From Candidatus Eiseniibacteriota bacterium (GTDB taxonomy: Bacteria; Eisenbacteria; RBG-16-71-46; SZUA-252), in the NCBI GenBank assembly GCA_016880395.1, contig JAEHDN010000007.1:1-5652 (forward strand): 5,652 nucleotides of DNA, in the 5' to 3' direction. The notes below the pieces were generated by a model, which saw nothing but the letters and a program-made list of their open reading frames with translations, searched no databases and was not told where the DNA came from. Positions 1-5,652 of this stretch are shown piece after piece. Position 1 is the first letter of the stretch; the number at the start of each line of letters is the position of its first letter. The position numbers and the translations under genes were made by a program.

Positions 1-1007
1 CGATTGTCGGCGAGGGCGTCTCCCATGTCGTGGATCAGGAGGTCGGAGTAGAGAGCCACGTCCCGGTTGGCGAGCGCCATGATGTCATGCCAGCCGGTGT
101 GCATCACGGGCGTGTGGCAGCCCGTGCACCGCGCACCAGCGAAGAGCGTCTGCCCCCGCTCCCGCGACGGGGTCATGTCACCCGGCGACGGGGGCGCGAG
201 CATGCGCATGTACTGGGCGATGTCACTGATCTTGGCTTCGCTCACCTCGGGCTCGGTCGCGCGGTCGACGCCGGCGGCGGCCGGAGAGACCGGGTTCACG
301 TTCTCGGTCGGACGGTAGGGCGACGTGATGCCCATGTCCTGGTGATAGGCCTCGGTCACCTGCTGGAGCAGGGACGGATTCGACGCCTTGCGTCCGAACC
401 GGCCCACACGCGGCGCCGTGCCTCCCCCCGGATCGTCGGCCGGCAGGTAAGGCGCCGGAGTCACCCAGTTCACGCGGCCCGAGATGCCGTCGCCGTTGGC
501 ATCTCCCGGATCCTCGCCCGTGAGGATGGCCGAGTCGGTGATCGCCTCGATGAGCCCGACCCCGAAGACGGGGGGCGGCAGACGGTACGAGACGTCGACG
601 CCCGCCGGGAGCCGCTCGGGCACGGCGCCCGGGATCGCCTTGTCCTGGAGCTGCGGCCCGCCCTCGGCGTAGTCCAGGTCGGTTCCGCGGCTGAAGCGAA
701 CGAGCGTGTTGCCCGCAATGCCGCGTCCGTCTCCACTGTGGCATGACGCGCAGGACAGGTTGTTGAAGACGGGACCGAGCCCTTCGTTGATCGTGAATGC
801 CTTCCGGAACTGCGTGTGGCCGTCCTGGAAGTCCCCCAGCTCGCCGTTCGAGAGGCCCGCGAGGGGCTGGTCGAAGCGCTCTCCCGGCGCGGGCTCGGTC
901 GTGAGCAGCTTGCCGCAGCCCGCGACGATGAGCGCCCCGGCGGCCGCGAGGGCGAGTCCGGACAAGCAGAATGCAATGCGAGATTGCGATCGCCACGCAT
1001 GGAGCAT
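1..1007 (-). CDS. Di-heme c oxidoreductase lipoprotein, DUF1111/DHOR family (partial, C-terminus beyond window)
   Basis: This is a putative envelope di-heme oxidoreductase of the DUF1111/DHOR ('thiol oxidoreductase') family, distantly related to cytochrome c peroxidase and MauG; its substrate is unknown. The first 335 residues are present. Residues 1-30 form a lipoprotein signal (Arg-rich start, hydrophobic core, lipobox VAGC with Cys31), and Gly follows the Cys, so an outer-membrane anchor is plausible. Heme site 1 is CASCH (Cys86-His90) after GLGPVFNNLSC; heme site 2 is CTGCH (Cys294-His298). Family signatures lie between and after them: GVGLIEAI (149-156), NGDGISGR (171-178), GRFGRKA (202-208), QDMGIT (223-228) and YSDLLIHDMG (320-329). 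The frame is open to the left edge, so about 100 C-terminal residues are probably missing. The ATG at 1007 is the only in-frame start ahead of the signal peptide; a GGGGGAGG ribosome site lies 12 nt upstream. Family call very sure; reaction not known. Relatives are often found near imelysin-type iron-uptake genes, which cannot be tested here. Confidence 0.95.
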   Translation of the reverse strand, partial: MLHAWRSQSRIAFCLSGLALAAAGALIVAGCGKLLTTEPAPGERFDQPLAGLSNGELGDFQDGHTQFRKAFTINEGLGPVFNNLSCASCHSGDGRGIAGNTLVRFSRGTDLDYAEGGPQLQDKAIPGAVPERLPAGVDVSYRLPPPVFGVGLIEAITDSAILTGEDPGDANGDGISGRVNWVTPAPYLPADDPGGGTAPRVGRFGRKASNPSLLQQVTEAYHQDMGITSPYRPTENVNPVSPAAAGVDRATEPEVSEAKISDIAQYMRMLAPPSPGDMTPSRERGQTLFAGARCTGCHTPVMHTGWHDIMALANRDVALYSDLLIHDMGDALADN

Positions 1008-1019
1008 GGGAACGTCATG

Positions 1020-1027
1020 CCTCCCCC
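1020..1027 (-). promoter_or_regulatory. Ribosome binding site of the di-heme lipoprotein gene
   Basis: On the minus strand GGGGGAGG ends 12 nt before the ATG at 1007. The spacing is a little long. A nearer ATG at 1018 is only 1 nt from the site and opens a different frame without heme motifs, so 1007 remains the better start. Confidence 0.6.
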
Positions 1028-1108
1028 GAGGTTTGAACGTGCTCCCACCCAGAGTGGCAAGAGCCGCGCCAGCAGTTGCGGGAAAGGGCGCTCTGAAGGT
1101 CCGGAACT

Positions 1109-1137
1109 TGCGTCATGGCACGCGACGCCGTGACGCA
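1109..1137 (+). promoter_or_regulatory. Strong inverted repeat / RNA hairpin in the barrel gene leader
   Basis: TGCGTCATGGC (1109-1119) pairs with GCCGTGACGCA (1127-1137) across a 7-nt loop, ACGCGAC. In plus-strand RNA this is an 11-bp stem with one U-G wobble; in the minus-strand RNA that pair becomes a C-A mismatch, so the structure favours the plus transcript. It ends 32 nt before the barrel gene's ATG at 1170, outside the ribosome site. It is not followed by a T run, so it is not a classical terminator. It could be an mRNA-stability or attenuation hairpin, or a DNA operator with perfect TGCGTCA/TGACGCA arms. Confidence 0.55.
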
Positions 1138-1150
1138 TGGGGGTCCGGCC

Positions 1151-1160
1151 GAGGGGGAGG
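1151..1160 (+). promoter_or_regulatory. Ribosome binding site fixing the barrel gene start at 1170
   Basis: GAGGGGGAGG lies 9 nt before the ATG at 1170. An in-frame ATG at 1137 has no ribosome site, falls in the hairpin and would put a charged 11-residue extension before a normal signal peptide, so 1170 is preferred. Confidence 0.8.
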
Positions 1161-1169
1161 AAACCAACG

Positions 1170-1808
1170 ATGAAATCGCTCTCGATGAGATCGCTCGTGC
1201 TGACGGTGGCGCTCGCGCTGGGGCTGTTCCATGGGCCCGCGCCCGTGTTCGCGGGGACGAAAGCTGACGAAGGCGCCCCGGATGCGTCGCATCACGCCTC
1301 CGGCCCGGCCCAGCTCGTATCCGGTGGCGCGGTCGAGTTCAGCCCCACCGTCACCTTCACGCATCAAAATTTCAAGCGCGAGGGGTATGGCAACGTGGAC
1401 CACTTCACGCAGCTCGACGTGAAGCCGACCGTGGGTTTCTGCGTGAGCGACCACTACGAGGTGACCGGCGGATTCCTGGCCCGGCACACCTCGGTGAATG
1501 GAAGCGATGACACGGCCCTCGGCGCGACCGCCGGGCTCACCTACAACTTCTCCCGCCACGGCTCGGTGATTCCGTTCGCGAGCCTCGGCTTCGGCGCCCT
1601 CTTCTACGACGGGTTCACCATGGACAACACGGCCGTGCTCGCCCCGATGCTCTCGGGCGGCGTGCGCGTGCCCGTCGGCGGGATGGCCGCCGTGAACATG
1701 AGCGTGGGATACCAGCACGAGTCGAATGCCGATGGTGAGTTCAACGCGAGCGCGAACCGCATCCTCGCGTCCGTGGGCGTGTCGCTCTTCCCGTGGAGGA
1801 CCCGCTAG
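1170..1808 (+). CDS. Outer-membrane beta-barrel protein, possibly PagL-like (acyloxyacyl hydrolase fold)
   Basis: A 212-residue exported protein. Residues 1-28 are a Sec signal peptide (Lys2, Arg7, Leu/Ala/Val core, cleavage probably after VFA28). The mature part is rich in alternating polar/hydrophobic stretches separated by Gly/Asn/Asp turns, for example 51-60, 83-93, 108-117 and 122-133, as in a small barrel of about eight strands. Near the C-terminus is YQHESNADGEFNASAN (181-196), with His183, Ser185 and Asn186. This resembles the H-x-S-N-A active-site motif of PagL lipid A 3-O-deacylases, and the overall size fits that family. The glutamate of the PagL triad would fall about 12 residues after the Ser, where Arg/Ile stands here; Asn196 lies close by. 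Thus it is either a divergent PagL-like hydrolase or a non-catalytic barrel. The protein ends SLFPWRTR rather than in the usual terminal Phe. It is divergent from the di-heme gene; a 142-bp gap follows. Barrel call good, enzymatic role uncertain. Confidence 0.8.
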   Translation: MKSLSMRSLVLTVALALGLFHGPAPVFAGTKADEGAPDASHHASGPAQLVSGGAVEFSPTVTFTHQNFKREGYGNVDHFTQLDVKPTVGFCVSDHYEVTGGFLARHTSVNGSDDTALGATAGLTYNFSRHGSVIPFASLGFGALFYDGFTMDNTAVLAPMLSGGVRVPVGGMAAVNMSVGYQHESNADGEFNASANRILASVGVSLFPWRTR

Positions 1809-1950
1809 GACGGCTGGCGGCGCTGCCGGTGGACGCCCCGGCAACGGACAGCCGTGGGCTGGGACGGCGGATTCGACCGCAAGGGCCGGATAGCGGCCAG
1901 CACCCAGGGGCGCCATGAGGGGATCTCCATCCACGAAGGGAGGAGCCGTC
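1809..1950 (+). other. Intergenic region with four short potential hairpins
   Basis: No gene is seen here. Short stems follow one another: CTGGC/GCCGG (1814-1818 with 1825-1829, one wobble), CAGCC/GGCTG (1849-1853 with 1857-1861, 3-nt loop), GCGG/CCGC (1867-1870 with 1877-1880) and GGCCG/CGGCC (1884-1888 with 1894-1898). The first may help end the barrel transcript but lacks a T run. The others could form a structured leader for the DUF1203 gene. In GC-rich DNA such stems arise easily by chance, and I could not match them to a known riboswitch class. Confidence 0.3.
1938..1945 (+). promoter_or_regulatory. Ribosome binding site fixing the DUF1203 start at 1951
   Basis: GGGAGGAG lies 5 nt before the ATG at 1951. 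An in-frame ATG at 1915 has no such site and would add 12 residues that the family does not have, so 1951 is preferred. Confidence 0.8.
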
Positions 1951-2418
1951 ATGAACTACCGCGTTCTCGGGCTTTCGCCCGAACCGTTCGCCCCGCTGTT
2001 CTCGATGACCGACGACGAGCTGGCCGCGCGCGGCGTGGTCCGGCGCGTCGCGGACGAGCCGGATTCGTTCCCGTGCCGCGTGAGCCTGGTGGACGCCGAG
2101 CCGGGCGAGGAGCTTCTGTTGCTTCCCTATCGCCATCAGACGAGCGCATCGCCCTACCAGGCCTCGGGGCCGATCTACGTGCGGCGGAGCGCCCGGGAGG
2201 CATTCGAGGCGCTGAACCAGATTCCGCCCGTGCAGCGGAGGCGACTATCCTCCGTCCGCGGATACGACGCGGCGGGGTTCATGGTCGAGGCGGACGTGGT
2301 CACAGCCGGAGATCTGGAGGCAGCCATTCGCAGGTTCTTCGCGAACGAGAGCGTGGCTTCGATCCACGTCCACAACGCTCGCCCGGGATGCTTCGCGTTC
2401 CGGGTGGAGCGGGCCTAG
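1951..2418 (+). CDS. DUF1203 family protein
   Basis: A 155-residue protein spanning the whole length expected of the DUF1203 family, whose function is unknown. There is no signal peptide or membrane segment, so it should be cytoplasmic. Family marks visible: the N-terminal YRVLGLSPEPFAPLF (3-17), FPCRVSL with Cys42 (40-46), AEPGEELLLL (49-58), SPYQASGPIYV (67-77), VRGYDAAGFMVEADVV (102-117) and the C-terminal IHVHNARPGCFAFRVERA (138-155) with His139, His141 and Cys147. The conserved Cys and His residues suggest a metal or active site, but this is inference. Its stop overlaps the start of the next gene by one base, so the two are probably co-transcribed and coupled. Family call very sure; no reaction can be given. 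Confidence 0.93.
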   Translation: MNYRVLGLSPEPFAPLFSMTDDELAARGVVRRVADEPDSFPCRVSLVDAEPGEELLLLPYRHQTSASPYQASGPIYVRRSAREAFEALNQIPPVQRRRLSSVRGYDAAGFMVEADVVTAGDLEAAIRRFFANESVASIHVHNARPGCFAFRVERA

Positions 2419-3044
2419 TGGTCGCGCGCGCCGGCGCGGTGGCTCTCGCTGCCGCCTGGATCTGCGTCGCCTCGGCGCGCGCCGGCACCCCCACCCCCGC
2501 AAGCCTCCCCGTGCACGCCGGCACCTCCGCGACGACGCCGACGGTGGTCGACACCGGGCTCGTGGTCTTCCGGCAGTGGCTGGCCAAGGAACACCCTGGC
2601 TACGGCTGCGATGAAGGGCCAGCCCGCTTCCGCAACCGGACAGTGGAGGCGGCCTATCCCGGACAGCGTTTCTACTATGCACTGACCTACACGCGCGGCA
2701 TCCAGCCGCCGTTTCCGAACTCGATCTCGGTCGTTGTGGCGGTCGACGAGGGCTTCCGCGTGATCCCGTTCCGGCCCGGGTCGCCCCCGTCCTACGCGCT
2801 GGGCCTCCGTAAGATCGGCTCGCCCAAGGATGCGCGCCTCGCGGCCGCGGCGGTGTCGATCCTCGGCTCGTGCGACCCGGGTGAGCGGCGCTGGAGCTAC
2901 AAGCCGGATCGATTCAAGGCGAAGAAGACCTCGGCGGGCTGGAAGGCGACCTACGATTACGATGGCATGTACTCCTCCTGGGTCGCCTTCGACCGGAAGG
3001 GCGGTGTCACCGGATTCGGGGGCAGCGCCCCGCCGGTGCCCTAG
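2418..3044 (+). CDS. Small exported protein of unknown family
   Basis: A 208-residue protein I do not recognise. It starts at GTG 2418, whose G is the last base of the preceding TAG stop; a GGAG site at 2406-2409 lies 8 nt upstream inside the DUF1203 gene. This start gives a clean signal peptide (Arg4, Ala/Val/Leu/Trp core, cleavage probably after ARA22), which supports it over longer in-frame reading. A low-complexity Thr/Pro/Ala linker (23-42) leads to a folded domain of about 165 residues rich in aromatic and beta-prone stretches (RFYYALTY 84-91, SISVVVAVDEGF 102-113, ATYDYDGMYSSWVAFD 177-192). Its two mature cysteines, Cys64 (YGCDEG) and Cys152 (GSCDPG), could form a disulfide. It ends in a Gly/Pro-rich tail (GFGGSAPPVP). 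There is no lipobox, so it is likely periplasmic or secreted. Existence as a gene is well supported by coupling and codon pattern; function unknown. Confidence 0.82.
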   Translation: MVARAGAVALAAAWICVASARAGTPTPASLPVHAGTSATTPTVVDTGLVVFRQWLAKEHPGYGCDEGPARFRNRTVEAAYPGQRFYYALTYTRGIQPPFPNSISVVVAVDEGFRVIPFRPGSPPSYALGLRKIGSPKDARLAAAAVSILGSCDPGERRWSYKPDRFKAKKTSAGWKATYDYDGMYSSWVAFDRKGGVTGFGGSAPPVP

Positions 3045-3084
3045 GAGGATCGCCCGGATCACGCCTTGCCTTTGGAGACGTACG

Positions 3085-3100
3085 CGGGGCCGCAGCCCCG
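3085..3100 (+). terminator. Short GC hairpin between exported-protein and kinase genes
   Basis: CGGGGC (3085-3090) and GCCCCG (3095-3100) form a perfect 6-bp stem with a CGCA loop, 41 nt after the stop at 3044. No T run follows, so intrinsic termination is doubtful. It also sits just upstream of the kinase -10 box, where it could be a protein-binding palindrome. Confidence 0.3.
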
Positions 3101-3112
3101 TCCACGCCGCGC

Positions 3113-3118
3113 TATACT
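3113..3118 (+). promoter_or_regulatory. -10 box of a leaderless promoter for the kinase gene
   Basis: TATACT matches the TATAAT consensus at five of six bases in an otherwise GC-rich stretch. It ends 6 nt before the kinase ATG at 3125, so transcription would begin at or next to the A of the start codon. No ribosome site precedes that ATG, which fits leaderless translation. No -35 hexamer is visible at 16-18 bp spacing. Confidence 0.55.
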
Positions 3119-3124
3119 CCCGGC

Positions 3125-5652
3125 ATGACGATCTCCGCCGGGGCCACACTCGGCCCGTACGAGATCCTGTCTCCGCTCGGCGCCGGGGGCATGGGTGAGG
3201 TGTACCGGGCGCGCGATCCGCGCCTGGGGCGGGACGTCGCCATCAAGGTGCTGCCCCGCGCCTTCGCCGTCGATCCCGATCGTCTCGCCCGCTTCGAGCA
3301 GGAAGCCCGCTCGGTCGCCGCGCTCAACCATCCCAACATCATCGCGATCTACGACGTCGGCGCCGACGCCGAGCAGCGCCCCTATCTGGTCACCGAGCTG
3401 ATCGACGGCGTGACGCTCCGGACGAAGCTCTCCGAGGAGCCGATGCCGCTGCGCCTCGCGATCGATCTCGCCCTCCAGATCGCCCACGGCCTGGCGGCCG
3501 CGCACGACAAGGGCATCGCGCACCGCGACCTCAAGCCCGAGAATCTCTTCGTCGCCAAGGATCGCCGCCTCAAGATCCTCGATTTCGGCTTGGCGAAGCT
3601 CGTTGGCCCGCGCGAGAAGCGCTCCCCCGAGTCGACGATCGCCGCCGGAGAGACCCAGTCGGGCGCGGTGCTCGGCACGGTCGGATACATGGCGCCGGAG
3701 CAGGTGCGGGGCGAGCCCGCCGATCATCGGTCCGACATCTTCGGGTTCGGCGCGATTCTCTACGAGATGGTCGCGGGGCGGAGGGCGTTCCAGGCCCAGA
3801 CCCAGGCGGAGACGATGACCGCGATCCTCCGTTCCGATCCGCCCCCCATGGCTTCGCCCGGCCGGGACGTCCCCTCGTCGCTCGATCGGATCGTCCGCCA
3901 CTGTCTGGAGAAGGACCCGCGCGAGCGCTATCAGTCGGCGCACGACCTCGCCTTCCAGCTCGCGAGCGCGCTCGATCCGGGCGAGGAGGAGCGCGCGCGC
4001 CGCGCAGCCGGGACGAAGCGGAATCCCTGGCTGAGATGGGCCGCGCCGGCTGCGCTCCTCGCCGGAATCACGGGCGGGCTCCTCGTCGGACCGCCGCACT
4101 GGCTCCGGCCACCGGCCAAGCCTCCCGAGTTCCACCGCGTCACCTTCCGTCCTGGGTTCGCGTGGTCGGGACGCTTCGCCCCCGACGGGAGGACGATCGT
4201 CTACAGCGCGGCGTGGGGCGAAGCTCCGCTCGAGGTCTTCTCCACGCGGCCCGAGAGCCCGGAGTCGCGCTCGCTCGGGCTCTCGAACGCGAGCATCCTC
4301 TCGATCTCGCGATCGGGAGAGATGGCCGTGCTCCTGAACGCGCAATACGCCGGGGGCTGGGCGTACCGCGGCACGCTCGCGCGCCTTCCGCTCGAAGGGG
4401 GCGCGCCCCGCGAGATCCTGGACGGCGTTCTCTGGGCCGACTGGGAGCCCAAGGGTCGCGACCTCGTCGTCGTGCGCGACTCGGAAGGCAAGGACAAGCG
4501 GCGCCTCGAGTATCCGATCGGAACCGTTCTGTACGAGACGTCGGGCACGATCCGCGAGCCGCGGTTCTCACCGAGCGGCGACCTGATCGCCTTCCTGGAT
4601 CATCCGATCTTCGGGGACGATCGAGGGTCCGTCGCCGTGGTGGATCGGTCGGGCAAGATGAGGCGGCTGACAGGCGTGTGGAAGAGCATCCAGGGGATCG
4701 CGTGGGCGCCGGACGGCAAGGAGGTGTGGTTCACCGCTGCCGACGAGGGGCCCATTCGCGCCCTCTACGCGGCGAGCCGGAGCGGAAAGGTCCGCACCGT
4801 GCTGAGCCCGCCGGGCTCGCTCTCGCTGCAGGACATCTCGCCCAGCGGCGACGTCCTCCTCGCCCAGTGGCGCATCCGCTACGGGATCACGGGCCGGTCC
4901 GCCTCGGACTCCGACGAGCGGGATCTGTCCTGGCTCGACTGGTCTGCGGTGCGCGACTTCTCGCACGACGGGAAGGAGCTTCTGTTCACCGAGGGAGGCG
5001 AGGGAGGCGGACCGGGCTACGGCGTGTACATCCGTCCCACGGATGGATCGCCCGCGGTGCGCCTCGGCGACGGCGAAGCGCTCGCCCTATCTCCTGACGG
5101 TCAGTGGGTCCTCTCGGTGGAGCGCGGCGACAAGCCCCATCCGGTGCTCCTGCCGACCGGCGCGGGGCAGGCGCGGTCCCTGTCCGCGGGTGCGATCCAC
5201 GAGTACCAGAACGGAACCTGGCTGCCCGGGAAGCGCGTGCTCCTCCAGGCGACGGAGCCTGGGCACGGCATCCGGTACTACGTGCAGAACGTCGACGGCG
5301 GCGAGCCCAACCCGGTCACGCCCGAGGGCGTGAGCGGATTCGGATTCGGCGCGCACACGGTCTCGCCCGACGGGACACAACTCATCGCTCGGGGGCCGGA
5401 CGATTCGATCCTGGTCTGGCCGCTCGGGCCGGGCGCCCCGCGCCATGTGCGCGGGCTGCTCGCGGGGGAGTTCCCGATCCGCTGGGGAGACGACGGCCGC
5501 ACACTCTACACGGCGCTGCCGCGCGGGGGGCGGCGCGAGCTCGAGCTGGCGAGGATCGATCTCCCGACGGGACGGCGAACACCGTGGAAGGATCTGGTTC
5601 CCCAGGACATGGTGGGCGCCACGCGGATCGGGAGCCCCATGGTCTCCCCCGA
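3125..5652 (+). CDS. Transmembrane Ser/Thr protein kinase with PD40 beta-propeller sensor (partial, C-terminus beyond window)
   Basis: A Hanks-type (PknB-like) kinase fused to a TolB/WD40-like propeller; 842 residues are present and the frame is open at the right edge. The kinase domain (about 12-280) has every key motif: Gly loop GAGGMGEVY (19-27), Lys41 in VAIK, Glu60 in the C-helix, catalytic HRDLKPEN (133-140, Asp135), DFG (153-155), GTVGYMAPEQ (184-193), the SDIFGFG segment (203-209) and CLEKDPRERY (260-269). It should therefore be active and of the RD type. A basic stretch (290-299) precedes one membrane segment, about 303-322, so the kinase is cytoplasmic and the rest extracytoplasmic. 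PD40-type blades recur: FAPDGRTIVYS (351-361), FSPSGDLIAF (481-490), WAPDGKEVWF (527-536), ISPSGDVLLA (571-580), FSHDGKELLF (612-621), LSPDGQWVLS (655-664), VSPDGTQLIA (746-755) and WGDDGRTLYT (787-796). The propeller probably senses a ligand or partner, by analogy. Such fusions are common in Acidobacteriota and Myxococcota. No partner gene is visible. Confidence 0.95.
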   Translation, partial: MTISAGATLGPYEILSPLGAGGMGEVYRARDPRLGRDVAIKVLPRAFAVDPDRLARFEQEARSVAALNHPNIIAIYDVGADAEQRPYLVTELIDGVTLRTKLSEEPMPLRLAIDLALQIAHGLAAAHDKGIAHRDLKPENLFVAKDRRLKILDFGLAKLVGPREKRSPESTIAAGETQSGAVLGTVGYMAPEQVRGEPADHRSDIFGFGAILYEMVAGRRAFQAQTQAETMTAILRSDPPPMASPGRDVPSSLDRIVRHCLEKDPRERYQSAHDLAFQLASALDPGEEERARRAAGTKRNPWLRWAAPAALLAGITGGLLVGPPHWLRPPAKPPEFHRVTFRPGFAWSGRFAPDGRTIVYSAAWGEAPLEVFSTRPESPESRSLGLSNASILSISRSGEMAVLLNAQYAGGWAYRGTLARLPLEGGAPREILDGVLWADWEPKGRDLVVVRDSEGKDKRRLEYPIGTVLYETSGTIREPRFSPSGDLIAFLDHPIFGDDRGSVAVVDRSGKMRRLTGVWKSIQGIAWAPDGKEVWFTAADEGPIRALYAASRSGKVRTVLSPPGSLSLQDISPSGDVLLAQWRIRYGITGRSASDSDERDLSWLDWSAVRDFSHDGKELLFTEGGEGGGPGYGVYIRPTDGSPAVRLGDGEALALSPDGQWVLSVERGDKPHPVLLPTGAGQARSLSAGAIHEYQNGTWLPGKRVLLQATEPGHGIRYYVQNVDGGEPNPVTPEGVSGFGFGAHTVSPDGTQLIARGPDDSILVWPLGPGAPRHVRGLLAGEFPIRWGDDGRTLYTALPRGGRRELELARIDLPTGRRTPWKDLVPQDMVGATRIGSPMVSP
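4991..5008 (+). repeat. Perfect tandem 9-bp repeat inside the kinase gene
   Basis: GAGGGAGGC occurs twice in direct succession and encodes a Glu-Gly-Gly pair of triplets within a glycine-rich loop (residues 623-631) between two propeller strands. It keeps frame and probably arose by slippage. Confidence 0.7.

Larger units (their letters stand above)
1008..1169. promoter_or_regulatory. Divergent intergenic region between the di-heme and barrel genes
   Basis: These 162 bp separate two divergent genes and must hold promoters for both. No convincing sigma-70 pair is visible for the plus strand. On the minus strand, TTGCCA (read from 1062 to 1057) lies 17 nt before TTCAAA, a good -35 with a poor -10, so this is only a weak candidate. 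The word CGTCATG occurs near both ends (1013-1019 and 1111-1117), the second copy inside the 1109-1137 inverted repeat; it could be a half-site of a shared regulator, which is inference. Confidence 0.45.

Noticed and set aside
30..746. Plus-strand open frame of 238 codons
   Set aside because: It is antisense to the di-heme gene, Arg/Val-rich, has no recognisable motif, and the minus frame carries two CXXCH sites and family signatures.
1849..1898. Possible cyclic-di-GMP-type riboswitch
   Set aside because: The GACCGCAAGGGCC stretch only vaguely recalls the GACGCAAAGCC core; the required tetraloop receptor and neighbouring stems are not seen.
1113..1952. Minus-strand open frame of 279 codons
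   Set aside because: It is antisense to the barrel gene, which has a signal peptide and a strong ribosome site; the minus frame is His/Arg-rich with no domain.
1854..2417. N-terminal extension of the exported protein frame
   Set aside because: It overlaps the whole DUF1203 gene, is Arg-rich nonsense in composition, and the GTG at 2418 yields a proper signal peptide.
3043..3128. AGGAGG at 3043-3048 with a possible TTG-started 20-codon ORF (3066-3128) ending in ATGA overlap with the kinase
   Set aside because: The ribosome-site-like sequence is 17 nt from the TTG, too far, and no ATG or GTG lies at normal spacing; it is most likely chance at the end of the previous gene.
3059..4345. Minus-strand open frame of 428 codons
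   Set aside because: It is opposite the kinase domain, whose full set of catalytic motifs is on the plus strand; long antisense frames are expected in GC-rich genes.
4036..5097. Plus-strand open frame of 353 codons
   Set aside because: It is out of frame with the kinase/propeller gene, Arg-rich, and shows no domain.

Overview
The window is a 5.65-kb piece of a GC-rich Gram-negative bacterial chromosome holding five protein genes and no RNA gene, mobile element or CRISPR array. The first and last genes run off the window edges. The host makes lipoproteins and outer-membrane barrels and carries a kinase with a TolB/PD40 propeller. This mix is typical of Acidobacteriota, Myxococcota, Candidatus Eisenbacteria and similar soil or metagenomic lineages. 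The phylum cannot be fixed from this sequence alone.

Layout. (1) Positions 1-1007, minus strand: the N-terminal 335 residues of a lipoprotein di-heme c oxidoreductase (DUF1111/DHOR family, distant kin of cytochrome c peroxidase and MauG), with two CXXCH heme sites. (2) A 162-bp divergent intergenic region with an unusually good hairpin (1109-1137) in the presumed leader of the next gene. (3) 1170-1808, plus: a secreted outer-membrane beta-barrel protein with a PagL-like H-x-S-N motif near its C-terminus. (4) 1951-2418, plus: a cytoplasmic DUF1203 protein. (5) 2418-3044, plus: a small exported protein of unknown family whose GTG start shares one base with the stop of the DUF1203 gene. (6) 3125 to the right edge, plus: a membrane-anchored Ser/Thr protein kinase with an extracytoplasmic PD40 propeller. 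It appears to start on a leaderless mRNA behind a TATACT -10 box.

How they relate. The DUF1203 gene and the small exported protein are almost certainly co-transcribed and translationally coupled. The di-heme protein and the barrel protein are divergent and may share control through the 1008-1169 region, but nothing ties them to one pathway. The kinase seems to have its own promoter. I see no defence system, toxin-antitoxin pair or biosynthetic cluster. The points most worth follow-up are the 1109-1137 hairpin, the PagL-like motif, the leaderless kinase start and the coupled DUF1203/exported-protein pair.
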